The notes beneath the pieces were generated by a model. That model ran no database searches, was not told the DNA's origin, and worked only from the letters and a program-made list of their open reading frames with translations. Shown here in pieces: positions 8,948-17,319 of a stretch of DNA of 64,000 bases. Position 1 is the first letter of the stretch. The number at the start of each line of letters is the position of its first letter. The translations under genes and the position numbers were made by a program. The DNA comes from Dehalococcoidia bacterium UBA1328. GTDB lineage: Bacteria; Chloroflexota; Dehalococcoidia; Lucifugimonadales; Lucifugimonadaceae. The stretch is taken from positions 121,474 through 185,473 of the forward strand of contig DBTA01000022.1 of NCBI GenBank assembly GCA_002306815.1, read 5' to 3'.

Positions 8948-9166
8948 AATAATCCGGTTTCGACAGAAGTTCAGGCTGTCAAAGTGTGTGAACACGATTT
9001 CGCATTCAGCGAAGGCGAGACAATACTTACCGAGTATTCGCACAAGTACCGTGTGGATGATTTCAAGGCAATGGCGAATGAAGTTGGCTTAGCGGTCAAG
9101 AACCTGTGGACCGATGAAAATGAAATGTTAGAGGTGATGTACCTGGAACAGCAATACGCTGATTAG
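8948..9166 (+). pseudogene. C-terminal remnant of an EgtD-like histidine methyltransferase
   Basis: The frame from about 8948 reads NNPVSTEVQAVKVCEHDFAF, then SEGETILTEYSHKYRVDDF, then a WTDENEMLEVMYL ending. This matches the very C-terminus of the EgtD/DUF2260 SAM-dependent methyltransferase family (FAxGExIxTExSxKY ... WTD ... YL). The SAM-binding domain that should precede it is absent, because the phosphatase gene occupies that place. A GTG at 8984 could start a 60-residue peptide, but a truncated gene is the simpler reading. Its stop overlaps the tail of the convergent YcaQ-like gene. Confidence 0.55.
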
Positions 9167-10404
9167 ATTCGGCTTTTTAGAACCGATCGCAACGCGGGGA
9201 TCAGATTCCCTTTTCGTCCTGCAACGATACGGTCGAGACCGAGCCAATCTGCCAGAAGTCGGAGCTCTTCGGCGAGATTGTCAGCGACGTGATCTTCATC
9301 CTGACCTGCTTCGACGAATGCTCCTTTGACCCGCAGTACGCCCTTGTCGCGCTCCGCTTTTAGGTCAACGCGCGCGACCAGTTCGTCTCCAAGCAGGAAC
9401 GTATAAACGTAGTAACCGTACTGCCTTTTCTTCTCAGGCACATAAATTTCGATTCGATATATGAAGTCGAAAAGTCGCTTAATCCGTTCTCGAGTCCACA
9501 CCAGCGGGTCGAAGGGTGTGAGTAAAGCACGTGAATCAGTCGGGGCGACACTTGGAATATCGAGCGGAGCATAAGCGATATCGTCCCAGCCTTCGACATC
9601 GACCTGCTGGATGATTCCTTCGTCCACTAGCTCTCCCAACCGTGTTCGAGCCTGAACGTTTTTGAGATGGTAGTAATCGGCGAAATCTTCGGCAGTTCCG
9701 ATGCCGTGCGCACCTAACGCCAGGCACATCATCTCTCGGTGAGCGTCTTCCATCGATAACGTCTCGTTGTTCAGGTATTTATCGGGAATTACGCGCTCGG
9801 TCAGATCGTAATAATGAGCGAAGTTTCTTCGATCTGCAATTGAAAGAACGCCTGCAGCGAAATGCTACTCCATTGCGATCTTGCCTGACGTGTATCCCCA
9901 CCAGGGACCAGTTCTTTCGCCTGCCCCGTCGAGATCAGACGCAGTCATTTCACCCTTGGTTCTGACCTGTTCGATTACATCTTCGAGGAATCCGGGACGC
10001 TCTACAGCTAGTTTAGAAACTCGGTGGTTCGGCTTTTCTTCGATCAGTCGCTCCAGTAGCTCCAGTCGCTCATCTGTTTCGCCATACCGCATACGCTGTC
10101 GAAACAGGCGGTGGTCTTCGACAGGTGCAAAACATGCGGCATGTGCCCACGTTTCGAAGACTGATTTTTGCTTGTACGCCAGTTCATCGAGCAGATTCTG
10201 ATCGTAGTTGCCAAGTCGCGAGAACAACGGCATGTAATGGGATCGAACGCAAACGTTCACCGAATCGATCTGGAGCAAACCCATTGAACGTATCGACTGT
10301 TGCACATCTTTGATCGTGATTGGTCCTGATGGACGAGCTCCATCGAGGCGCTGTGCGCGGATTGCAATTCGGCGCGCGTCTTGTTGTGACAGTGATAGAG
10401 ACAT
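9163..10404 (-). pseudogene. ycaQ: YcaQ-like winged-helix DNA glycosylase gene interrupted by one in-frame TAG
   Basis: Codons 1-179 (SLSQQDARRIAIRAQRL to GPWWGYTSGKIAME) and the codons after the stop (HFAAGVLSIADRRNFAHYY, then DLTERVIPDKYL onward) are in the same frame. They are separated only by TAG at 9867-9865. Together they make about 412 residues, the normal length of the YcaQ/AlkX crosslink-repair glycosylase family (DUF1006, HTH_42). The stop falls in the conserved K.ALEYLF..G stretch, where relatives have an aromatic or Leu residue. One base change from TAT/TAC, TGG or TTG explains it. It is either a recent nonsense mutation, a base error, or readthrough; the rest of the protein is undamaged. 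Confidence 0.8.
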
Positions 10405-10429
10405 GGATTCCTAGAAATTTTAATCCCGA

Positions 10430-11278
10430 CTAAACCATTGGCCACGGAACGTTAATGGTAGGATCTAGCATAGGGTAGTGCCCTAGCTCGATCATCTCTT
10501 TTGCGCGTGTCACCAGATCGTCGATTTCTTGTTGAGCAAGAAGATCACCGAGTTCCTTTGACAACTCAGACTTGGACTCGATCGATGACAGTAGTGCCCT
10601 TACATCATTGACCAACGACTCTGGGTACTCAGTCCCGTTGAACTCAAACATTACGGTTCGACGACGTGCCATTTGGTTGAACGTTAGTCCATGGTCGATC
10701 GCCCATATCGCTCCCGTTTCGTCAACAATGCACGACCCGCCCTTTCTATCGGCGTTATGAAGCAGAACATCAAACATTGCCATGTCGCGAAAGTCATTCA
10801 GACGTTCGTCCCTTAGCGAGAAGAAATTTGCCGGTTCGGCATCAGGTTCGTCGTCATCGATGGCAGCGTCGATGAATAGCTGAACACTGCCTTCGCCATG
10901 AGGCCCGTTACGAATCACCGTCGCAGGTACGCGCGGCCAACCCAGTTCAGCAGAAACGAGATACGCCGCCCGTTCTCTTTTATGCAAAGTACCGCCCGGA
11001 AAATCCTTTAATGGCCGCTCACCGGATTGCGGTTTATAAATGCCATATATCGATGCTGACTCTTCGATATCCGCCTGTTCCTCACCTGAGGATTCGGGGT
11101 GATATTTGTTCGGATCGGTCAATCGGATCACGAACACATAGTTCGAGCCGCCGGGATGAAGCCCAATGCCGCTAATGGGCCAGTTTGCCAGTCGATCAAG
11201 TGTCTGTTGGTCGTCTGAACAGATGGCTGAACCGCGCAGGTGTTCGCTGGACGATAGCGATTCCCGCTTAGAGCTCAC
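10430..11278 (-). CDS. SCO1664-family protein (HipA/PI3K-like fold)
   Basis: The 282-residue protein carries YGIYKPQSGERPLKDFPGGT, HKRERAAYLVSAELGW, DVLLHNADRKGGSCIVDE and AIDHGLTF. These are the hallmarks of the SCO1664 family, which resembles PI3/PI4-kinase and HipA folds: the Lys of YKP, the Asn-Asp of NADRKG and the Asp of IDHG would form an ATP/metal site. The biochemical role is unknown. Its GTG start overlaps the TGA of the upstream DUF3090 gene by four bases (GTGA), which indicates coupling. In actinobacteria these two genes usually travel with a histidine-phosphatase gene; none is seen here. Confidence 0.8.
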   Translation of the reverse strand: MSSKRESLSSSEHLRGSAICSDDQQTLDRLANWPISGIGLHPGGSNYVFVIRLTDPNKYHPESSGEEQADIEESASIYGIYKPQSGERPLKDFPGGTLHKRERAAYLVSAELGWPRVPATVIRNGPHGEGSVQLFIDAAIDDDEPDAEPANFFSLRDERLNDFRDMAMFDVLLHNADRKGGSCIVDETGAIWAIDHGLTFNQMARRRTVMFEFNGTEYPESLVNDVRALLSSIESKSELSKELGDLLAQQEIDDLVTRAKEMIELGHYPMLDPTINVPWPMV

Positions 11279-11847
11279 GCGTTCTCTCGCCCCATAGGAT
11301 TTTCGGTCGGGTTGTAGCCGTTAACCTTCACACAAAAGTGGCTTTCACCCGGAGTCATAGGTGCTTCGCACAACGGGCAAGGTTTGCGTCCGGCTGCTAC
11401 CACAGCAACCGATCGTTTTGCGATATCTTCCGCCTGGTCTCGCTTGAAGCTAAAGGTGATCTCAGCGAGAGGCTCGTCATCCGTCTCATCACGAGGAATA
11501 TCGGCCGCTACCAAAGTGAAAACGTCTGAAGACGGATCGTGCTGCAATGACATATCTCCCGTCTTGAATTCGACACGCACGGGAACTGGTGAATCTATTG
11601 GTGGCGAGTCGAACGGCGCAGGATCAGGCGGGATTTCTCGTGTCGCAAGAAACTGCCTCAACGATACGCCAACCTGGTAGAGCTGCTCTTTCTCCATCCA
11701 AACAACGGTTTCGCCGCGAACGCTTCGAGCAGTGATATTGAACGTACGTCGCCCGGGTTCGCCGATCGCCTCGCAATGAATGTAGTCGACCAGTCCCAGA
11801 TCGTAGCGTTCGTACCGGCTCAAAAATCGCTCCAACTGTGGTTGCAT
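11275..11847 (-). CDS. DUF3090 family protein
   Basis: The 190-residue protein has the DUF3090 pattern: an N-terminal EAIGEPGRRTFNITARS, a VWMEKEQLYQVGVSLRQFL helix, a central beta segment, and a C-terminal zinc-ribbon-like CPLCEAPMTPGESHFC that ends NGYNPTENP. The function of the family is not known. The constant linkage to SCO1664-type kinase-fold proteins suggests joint action, and the 4-base overlap with the next gene supports this. The promoter must lie in the space before the divergent cimA leader. Confidence 0.82.
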   Translation of the reverse strand: MQPQLERFLSRYERYDLGLVDYIHCEAIGEPGRRTFNITARSVRGETVVWMEKEQLYQVGVSLRQFLATREIPPDPAPFDSPPIDSPVPVRVEFKTGDMSLQHDPSSDVFTLVAADIPRDETDDEPLAEITFSFKRDQAEDIAKRSVAVVAAGRKPCPLCEAPMTPGESHFCVKVNGYNPTENPMGRENA

Positions 11848-11964
11848 CTGCCAAGTAGCAATTGAGTTCGATCAGTCAGGAGCACATTTTAGGCGCACAC
11901 CCGTAATCTCGCTAATCGTTAGCGCGGCAAAGCAAATTAGTCTTTTTTCGCCCGATGACCAAAA

Positions 11965-11993
11965 TTGGTAAGCGAAGATACTCAATCTAAGTA
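11965..11993 (+). promoter_or_regulatory. Candidate sigma-70-type promoter of the cimA leader
   Basis: TTGGTA (11965-11970), a 17-base spacer, then TAAGTA (11988-11993). It lies just before the first T-box helices, which gives a leader of about 410 bases to cimA. The match is moderate and no other good promoter is visible in this gene-free stretch (11848-12000). Confidence 0.4.
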
Positions 11994-12000
11994 TTCCGTA

Positions 12001-12333
12001 AGTGTTAGCATTAACGCAAAGGCGAAGCGGAATGTTGATTCCGTGCTACGGAGACGAGTACGCCGGTACTAAATGGTTTGAGCGAGCCCGGTATGGTGAG
12101 AGCGGGTACCCGAACACTGGAAGAAAATCACTCCTGAGTCGTTGCCTGAACTCCTGTAATTATGGGTCAGTAGGCGTAATCGGATTTGTGCACCGTTATC
12201 AGGCACGAGGGCATAAAAACTGTGCTCTGATGAGTGGTCGATACCTGAGGGCATAAACTCAGACTGTCGGCAACGAGGGTGGTACCGCGAGTCATTTTGA
12301 CCCGTCCCTTTTGTGGGAGGGGTTTTTTTGTGT
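12001..12333 (+). promoter_or_regulatory. T-box leader, isoleucine specifier (ATC), upstream of cimA
   Basis: A canonical T-box sequence AGGGTGGTACCGCG lies at 12276-12289, followed by a Rho-independent terminator. Upstream are the other T-box parts in order: GACGAGTA (AGUA-type motif, about 12052), the Stem I apical TATGGTGAGAGC region (about 12092), and AAAATCACTCCTGAGTCG (about 12124). The ATC at 12127-12129, followed by a purine, is in the specifier position and would pair with a tRNA-Ile anticodon. T-boxes sense uncharged tRNA and turn on transcription, so cimA would be induced by isoleucine starvation. This fits the citramalate route to isoleucine. Confidence 0.88.
12300..12329 (+). terminator. 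T-box expression-platform terminator before cimA
   Basis: The arms ACCCGTCCC (12300-12308) and GGGAGGGGT (12315-12323) pair with one mismatch around a 6-base loop, followed by a run of seven T. It competes with the antiterminator that includes the T-box sequence. Confidence 0.85.
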
Positions 12334-12413
12334 TCTCAAAAAGCCGAGTTTCTAACCCCTCCATTTCGAAATTTTGAATACACGAGCGCATATAACGGGA
12401 GTTCTAGCGCGCC

Positions 12414-14030
12414 ATGACAAATAAAGTTGAGCTGTACGACACGACACTTCGTGACGGAACCCAACAGGAAGGTATTTCGCTTTCTGTTGAAGACAAGCTC
12501 GCTATTACGGAGCGCCTCGATAAACTCGGGATTGATGTAATCGAAGGTGGATACGCCGGCGCTAACCCAAAGGATGATGAATACTTCCAGCGAGTGCAAG
12601 AGCTCCATCTAGAGAATGCGCAGATCGCGGCGTTCGGAAACACCAGACGGGCGAATGCAAAAGCTTCCGAAGACCCGACGTTAAAGGCACTACTAAATAC
12701 CAACGCACCGATTCTCACACTGGTTGGCAAATCTTCCGAATACCAGGTTCAGGACGTTCTCCAGACATCGCTCGAGGAAAACCTCGCAATGGTCGCCGAC
12801 AGCGTGAACTACCTCAAAGAACAGGGACGCAGAATCTTCTTTGACGCTGAGCACTTCTTTGACGGGTACAAGATGAACTCAGAGTACGCGGTTCAGGCTA
12901 TACGGGTTGCCATGGAAGCTGGGGCTGAACGCTTGATCCTTTGTGACACGAACGGTGGAACGCTGCCAAGTGAAGTTGCCGAAATCGTGAAGGACGTGAA
13001 GTCACGACTGGGCAACAGAGCTGTAATCGGAATCCATTCTCACAACGACACCGACACAGCTGTCGCTTCGGCTATTTCCGCGGTCGAAGCCGGTGCATTC
13101 CAGGTTCAGGGATGTATCAACGGATACGGTGAGCGAACTGGTAACGCTAACATGATTAGCGTTATTGGAAACCTGAACCTAAAAATGGGTATCGAGGCGA
13201 TTTCGCCCGAGCAACTCACCTCGTTGACCGAGGTTTCAAATTTCGTTTCAGAACGAGCAAATCGAGCCCCCTTCCAGTTTCAGCCGTTTGTGGGGTCCAG
13301 TGCCTTTTCGCACAAAGGCGGACTTCACGCTGCAGCAACACAAAAATCAGTTCAGGCGTACCAGCACATCGAACCTTCAATTGTCGGCAACTCTAACGAC
13401 GTCGTCATTTCCGAGCTATCAGGACGAGGAAACGTTGTTCATCGCATTCGTGAAATGGGCCTTGATGCCGATCTCAATGACGCCGATGCACGACGAATCG
13501 TCCAACACGTAAAAGACCAAGAGTCGAAGGGATTCTCATACGAAGGTGCCAATGCATCGTTCGATCTGGTGCTACGACGCGCACTTCCAAATTACGAGGC
13601 TCCATATGACCTCGTAGATTTTATGGTGGTGATCGAAAATCGACGTCGATCTTCGTTCGGAACCGGCTGGCGTAAGGACGGCGCAGAGCATCCGATGCTT
13701 TCCGAGGCTACCGTGAAGGTGAGAGTTGGTGACGAGATCATCCACACCGCCGCTGAAGGCGACGGTCCGGTCGGAGCACTGGACGGTGCACTTCGCAAGG
13801 CACTTATTGACGCATACCCGGAGCTAAACGCCATTCGACTCACCGACTACAAAGTTCGCGTCGTAAATGAAGGCGCTGGCACTGGTGCGGCGGTTCGAGT
13901 GGTAATCGAATCGGCAGACGACAAAGACGTTTGGCACACCGCCGGAGCGTCGGCCAATATCCTTGAGGCCAGTTGGCAAGCACTTACCGACAGCTTTGAG
14001 TGGTGGTTGTTCAAAAACGGTGTGGTCTAA
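12414..14030 (+). CDS. cimA: (R)-citramalate synthase
   Basis: The 538-residue enzyme condenses pyruvate and acetyl-CoA to citramalate, the first step of threonine-independent isoleucine synthesis. The N-terminal DRE-TIM barrel shows LYDTTLRDGTQQEG, FFDAEHFFDGYK and the metal-binding HSHND. It is followed by a linker with AFSHKGGLHAAA and a C-terminal regulatory LeuA-type dimer domain (about 400-538). The EHFFDGYK motif and ~540-residue length distinguish CimA from LeuA, which is separately encoded in this window. The isoleucine T-box in front agrees. The next gene is convergent. Confidence 0.93.
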   Translation: MTNKVELYDTTLRDGTQQEGISLSVEDKLAITERLDKLGIDVIEGGYAGANPKDDEYFQRVQELHLENAQIAAFGNTRRANAKASEDPTLKALLNTNAPILTLVGKSSEYQVQDVLQTSLEENLAMVADSVNYLKEQGRRIFFDAEHFFDGYKMNSEYAVQAIRVAMEAGAERLILCDTNGGTLPSEVAEIVKDVKSRLGNRAVIGIHSHNDTDTAVASAISAVEAGAFQVQGCINGYGERTGNANMISVIGNLNLKMGIEAISPEQLTSLTEVSNFVSERANRAPFQFQPFVGSSAFSHKGGLHAAATQKSVQAYQHIEPSIVGNSNDVVISELSGRGNVVHRIREMGLDADLNDADARRIVQHVKDQESKGFSYEGANASFDLVLRRALPNYEAPYDLVDFMVVIENRRRSSFGTGWRKDGAEHPMLSEATVKVRVGDEIIHTAAEGDGPVGALDGALRKALIDAYPELNAIRLTDYKVRVVNEGAGTGAAVRVVIESADDKDVWHTAGASANILEASWQALTDSFEWWLFKNGVV

Positions 14031-14080
14031 CAGTAACCGAGGGCGCTGTTAAAGCGTCAATCAAACTACTCAGCAAAGGA

Positions 14081-14557
14081 CTAGTCAGACCCTCGGTAAG
14101 GTTCGCCATCAGTCTGGATCACCAGTTCGGTGACTTCGGATTTATCGTTGATCTCGAACGCTCGTATAATCGGCCGCGTTTTTTCGACAAGAGAAACGAT
14201 CACGTGGCGAGTCGAGATGCTTCCGACTTCGACAGCGTTCTTTATGTCGGTCTTAGACGGGTAGCCCTGAGTGAAGGTGTGCGAGTGGTATATCGCAACA
14301 AATTCACGGTTAGTACGCCTGATCTTTTCCTGCGCTTCGACCAACTCAGCCGGCTGCATGGTGTATCGACTTACCGGCTTTGAGTTGACGTTGCTCATCC
14401 GCTGCATCTCATCGACGGTGTCGACATTTCCTATTAACAGTCCGCAACTTTCGTTCGGATCATCCTGTAGAGCGTGAGCAATGAGATCGGCGATTATTCG
14501 GCGCGGGATGTTTATCGACAATGCGGCAGCTGCGTTCGTGATTCGTGAGTCCGTCAT
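14081..14557 (-). CDS. M67 (JAB1/MPN) zinc metallopeptidase
   Basis: The 158-residue protein contains a full JAMM motif: Glu36 in NESCGLLIG, then H91-S-H93-x7-S101-x2-D104. JAMM enzymes of bacteria remove ubiquitin-like sulfur carriers (CysO, MoaD) from their targets, or act as Mec-type enzymes in cysteine synthesis. No sulfur-carrier gene is nearby, so the substrate is open. The usual HSHP is HSHT here, a mild variation. It is transcribed convergently with cimA. Confidence 0.8.
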   Translation of the reverse strand: MTDSRITNAAAALSINIPRRIIADLIAHALQDDPNESCGLLIGNVDTVDEMQRMSNVNSKPVSRYTMQPAELVEAQEKIRRTNREFVAIYHSHTFTQGYPSKTDIKNAVEVGSISTRHVIVSLVEKTRPIIRAFEINDKSEVTELVIQTDGEPYRGSD

Positions 14558-14660
14558 GAAAAACGCCGTCCAACAAAATTACGGCTGCGCAATTATACGT
14601 CCGCACATAGAATCAACTGTAGGAATTTTTCACGCAACAGCAGGGAATCGAACGTAAGTC

Positions 14661-15464
14661 TTGATGAACCAGGAACAGCTCAAACAATCGGCAGGGATTC
14701 TTGCACTAAATCGAGTACGCAACCAGAGCATCGATAAACTGCCAGAAGAATACCGCCCTGCTGATTTGCCGGAAGCGTACGTAGTTCAAGATCAACTTCA
14801 TGAGCTACTCGATGAAGCTGGGTACGGAAAACGGGTCGGTTACAAGATCGGCTGCACTACTCCAGTAATGCAGAAATTTCTCGATATTGATTCTCCATGT
14901 GCCGGCGGGATCTACAACACCGCTACCAACTACATTGCGGTGTCAGCTCAGTTCGACAACTTTGCGCATCCTGGTGTGGAGTGTGAACTTGCTGCCTACA
15001 TTGGTGACGATCTGGATCCTACTGTAGATGGTTCTCCGTTCACGAAAGAATCGGTAGCACCCGCAGTTCAAGCTGTCTTTGGTGCGATCGAAATCGTTGA
15101 TGATCGCTGGACCGACTACAAGAAGGTCGATACTCCGTCACTCATTGCCGACGATTTTTTCGCTTCAGGAATCGTTTTGAGCCAACCAAAACCGGCTAAA
15201 GAAGCGCCAGATTTAACTTCCACCGTCGGACACATGACGATCAACGGTACGCGCGTCGGGGAAGGCACGACAGGTGACATTCTCGGTCATCCATATGAAG
15301 CACTTGCGTGGCTGGCGAACTCGCTGGCTGAACGAGACCGTCACTTGCGATCCGGCGAAATCGTGATGCTCGGCAGCGTGGTTGAGACCCAGTGGGTTGA
15401 ACGCGACGACGAAGTTGCAGTCGATATCGAAGGCGTCGGCGGAGCCCTCGTAAAGTTCGTTTAG
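14661..15464 (+). CDS. 2-keto-4-pentenoate hydratase-like (FAH-fold) enzyme
   Basis: The 267-residue protein resembles MhpD/2-oxopent-4-enoate hydratases of the fumarylacetoacetase fold. It has GYKIGCTTPVMQ near residue 60, the metal-site HPGVECELAAYIGDDL around 105-120, and a late SGEIVMLGSVVETQWV. Such enzymes add water to 2-oxo-4-enoates during breakdown of aromatic or sugar-acid derived compounds. The first two codons are TTG ATG; the ATG at 14664 is the likely start. It lies 80 bases before an enolase-superfamily dehydratase on the same strand, so both may serve one catabolic route. Confidence 0.82.
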   Translation: MMNQEQLKQSAGILALNRVRNQSIDKLPEEYRPADLPEAYVVQDQLHELLDEAGYGKRVGYKIGCTTPVMQKFLDIDSPCAGGIYNTATNYIAVSAQFDNFAHPGVECELAAYIGDDLDPTVDGSPFTKESVAPAVQAVFGAIEIVDDRWTDYKKVDTPSLIADDFFASGIVLSQPKPAKEAPDLTSTVGHMTINGTRVGEGTTGDILGHPYEALAWLANSLAERDRHLRSGEIVMLGSVVETQWVERDDEVAVDIEGVGGALVKFV

Positions 15465-15544
15465 CGTTACTCGTTCTATTCACACCGGGTATAACATGCG
15501 CTGCGCGGTCAATCGCGCTCGTTATTCAAGCATGGAGCGGCAAT

Positions 15545-16699
15545 TTGAAGATCACCGATGTTGAAGTAATTAAGTGGCATCCCGGAACAGGAAAGAACTT
15601 CATATACATCAAGCTTTCGACCGATGCAGGTATTACCGGTTGGGGTGAAGCCTATTCACAGGCTGACCGCGACACCCAGATCGAAGCTCATGTCGACCAG
15701 CTTTCACGCTACTTGATCGACCGCGATCCGTTTCAGATTCGTCATTTCATGCATGTCGCTCACGAAGACTTTGCCACTAAGCGATCGGCAATGGACTTGC
15801 ACTGCGCTCTCAGCGGGATTGAAATCGCAATGTGGGACATCGTCGGTAAAGTGACCGAACAGCCGGTCTACAACCTGATTGGCGGACCAGTCCGACCACA
15901 CATCCGTGTTTACGCAAATGGGTGGAGTAAAATCGATGGCGACGAAACAGCTCAGGCCGCCGCGACTCTTGTTGAAGAACGCGGTTTCAACGCTTTGAAG
16001 TTCGATCCGTTCCCTGGTCCGTGGCGAGAATATGTAAATCGTGACGAGCTTGCTGAAGCGGCAAGCACGGTCGGAAAAGTTAGAGAAGCCGTTGGTCCCG
16101 ATGTCGAGTTGCTTGTTGAAGTTCACCGTCGACTCGCTCCAATGAACGCTATTCGCGTCGCCAAGGAAATGGAACAGTACGACCCTTACTGGTTCGAAGA
16201 ACCCTGCCCTCCCGACAACATTGACGCAATCAAAGAAGTAAAACAGAACACCACGATTCCGGTCGTCACCGGCGAGGCGCACTACACCCGTAACGATTTC
16301 CGAGAAATTTTCGACAAGCGAGCAGTCGACATCATCAATCCGGACATTTGCAATACAGGTGGGATTCTCGAAATCATCCACATCGCAGCCATGGCGCAAC
16401 CTCATTACGTCGGAGTTTCTCCTCATGGGTATAACTCGACTTCGATCGGACTCGCCGCCGGCGTTCACGCTTCAGCGAACATGCCCAATTTCCTGATCTA
16501 CGAATACTTCGTAAACGTTGAAGAGGTTTGCCGAAGTTTTACGACGGGATACATGGACCCGCACAACAGCTACATAGAACTACCGACAGCTCCGGGACTC
16601 GGTTTAGAAATCGATGAAGCAAAACTTGCGCAATACCGGTACAGACCTTTCCCTCCTCGTGGGATTCGAACAGTGGAAGACGAGCGCAAGTGGCACTAG
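15545..16699 (+). CDS. Enolase-superfamily (mandelate racemase/muconate lactonizing type) dehydratase
   Basis: The 384-residue protein has an N-terminal capping domain (to about 120) and a TIM barrel. Barrel motifs are ALKFDPF, LLVEVHRRLAP, WFEEPCPPDN and PVVTGEAHY, with metal ligands Glu (EVH), Glu (EEP) and Glu (GE), and a late SPHGYNS carrying a candidate catalytic His. The pattern is close to D-galactonate dehydratase-like sugar-acid dehydratases; the exact substrate is unknown. The TTG start is supported by homologous N-terminal MKITDVEVI. A terminator follows. A second paralogue lies at 44422-45576. Confidence 0.85.
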   Translation: MKITDVEVIKWHPGTGKNFIYIKLSTDAGITGWGEAYSQADRDTQIEAHVDQLSRYLIDRDPFQIRHFMHVAHEDFATKRSAMDLHCALSGIEIAMWDIVGKVTEQPVYNLIGGPVRPHIRVYANGWSKIDGDETAQAAATLVEERGFNALKFDPFPGPWREYVNRDELAEAASTVGKVREAVGPDVELLVEVHRRLAPMNAIRVAKEMEQYDPYWFEEPCPPDNIDAIKEVKQNTTIPVVTGEAHYTRNDFREIFDKRAVDIINPDICNTGGILEIIHIAAMAQPHYVGVSPHGYNSTSIGLAAGVHASANMPNFLIYEYFVNVEEVCRSFTTGYMDPHNSYIELPTAPGLGLEIDEAKLAQYRYRPFPPRGIRTVEDERKWH

Positions 16700-16743
16700 A
16701 TATCAATCGATTTCTGGTCGCCTGAAGATCAACAAGTGTTTTT

Positions 16744-16779
16744 GCCCCCCCGGTCGTATATAACGGGGGCTTCGTTTTT
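16744..16779 (+). terminator. Intrinsic terminator after the dehydratase gene
   Basis: GCCCCC (16744-16749) pairs with GGGGGC (16765-16770), followed by TTCGTTTTT. It ends the hydratase-dehydratase transcript and separates it from the candidate RNA that follows. Confidence 0.75.
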
Positions 16780-16799
16780 GATCCGCACATACCGTTCGC

Positions 16800-17012
16800 T
16801 ATCGAGTCTTCAGCCCTGTTCCACTAAGGAGGAAAAAATGGTTGGGACTAGCTAACTCGGTAGCCACGTCGAGTCTTGCTCGACGCGTAGTGGCTGTCCT
16901 GATCTCCAAGCAAAATGACCTGGTTCAGCTCTTGTGCCGACACCGGGTGGGTGTCGAAAGCGTGGCCAAGCCGCCTGAATGCGTGACGGATGACATTACT
17001 TAATGTTTTCTC
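16800..17012 (+). ncRNA. Candidate structured RNA with embedded mini-ORF, no known family
   Basis: This stretch between convergent genes holds two elaborate hairpins. Hairpin 1 (16862-16895): AGCCAC/GTGGCT stacked on GTCGAG/CTCGAC with a 5-base bulge GCGTA on the 3' side only. Hairpin 2 (16924-16979): nested helices TTCAG/CTGAA, CTTG/CAAG, GCC/GGC and CGACACC/GGTGTCG with a one-sided AAAGCGT bulge. Both therefore share a bulge containing GCGT followed by GGC. A small ACATT/AATGT hairpin followed by TTTCTCTTTT near 17000 could be its end. It resembles none of tmRNA, RNase P, SRP, 6S or the usual riboswitches that I can recall. There is no downstream gene on this strand. Confidence 0.5.
16838..16855 (+). 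CDS. Five-codon mini-ORF (MVGTS) behind a perfect Shine-Dalgarno
   Basis: TAAGGAGG at 16825-16832, the full anti-16S complement, is followed 5 bases later by ATG GTT GGG ACT AGC TAA. The ribosome site is far better than that of most genes here. It lies just 5' of hairpin 1 of the candidate RNA. It could be a leader peptide or a ribosome-engaging element of the RNA; a chance hit cannot be excluded. Confidence 0.35.
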   Translation: MVGTS

Positions 17013-17319
17013 TTTTCGAAAAACTCCTAAACATATTGCGTACCGTGTAGCGTCCTACCAGTGAATTTCGTTATTTTCCATCCGATGGACTAGATTCATT
17101 ACACACACTGACGTCACGATTTCAGTCATATAAACGCTTTAATTCATAGCTATGCGGCCATATAAAGCGAACAATTTTATATTAAATAACGTTTTTCGCA
17201 GTCTTTGGTATTTATTACGGACTTTTCCAATCAAGCGATGCGAATTCTGTGAATCTACTGAGTATTTTCGTCCCATATTTTTAAGTGCTCACGTGACTAT
17301 TAAAGGACTCCCAATAAAA
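17013..17319. other. AT-rich stretch without recognisable gene
   Basis: About 300 bases are clearly richer in A and T than the surrounding genes, with stops in all frames. No promoter, repeat or coding signal could be supported. It separates the candidate RNA from the terminator of the penicillin-acylase gene. Confidence 0.5.

Noticed and set aside
12124..12130. AAT (Asn) as T-box specifier instead of ATC
   Set aside because: The base after the specifier should be a purine; AAT is followed by C, ATC by A. ATC also fits the gene function.
14036..14097. 8-bp inverted repeat ACCGAGGG/CCCTCGGT between cimA and the M67 gene
   Set aside because: A 46-base loop and no T-run make it a poor terminator; one arm is within the coding end.
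15704..16468. A 254-codon open frame on the minus strand across the dehydratase gene
   Set aside because: It lies wholly antisense to a well-recognised enzyme, has no family-like sequence and no ribosome site; such frames come from codon bias.
17013..17319. AT-rich stretch as a mobile-element scar
   Set aside because: No transposase, terminal repeats or target duplications are visible; only base composition differs.
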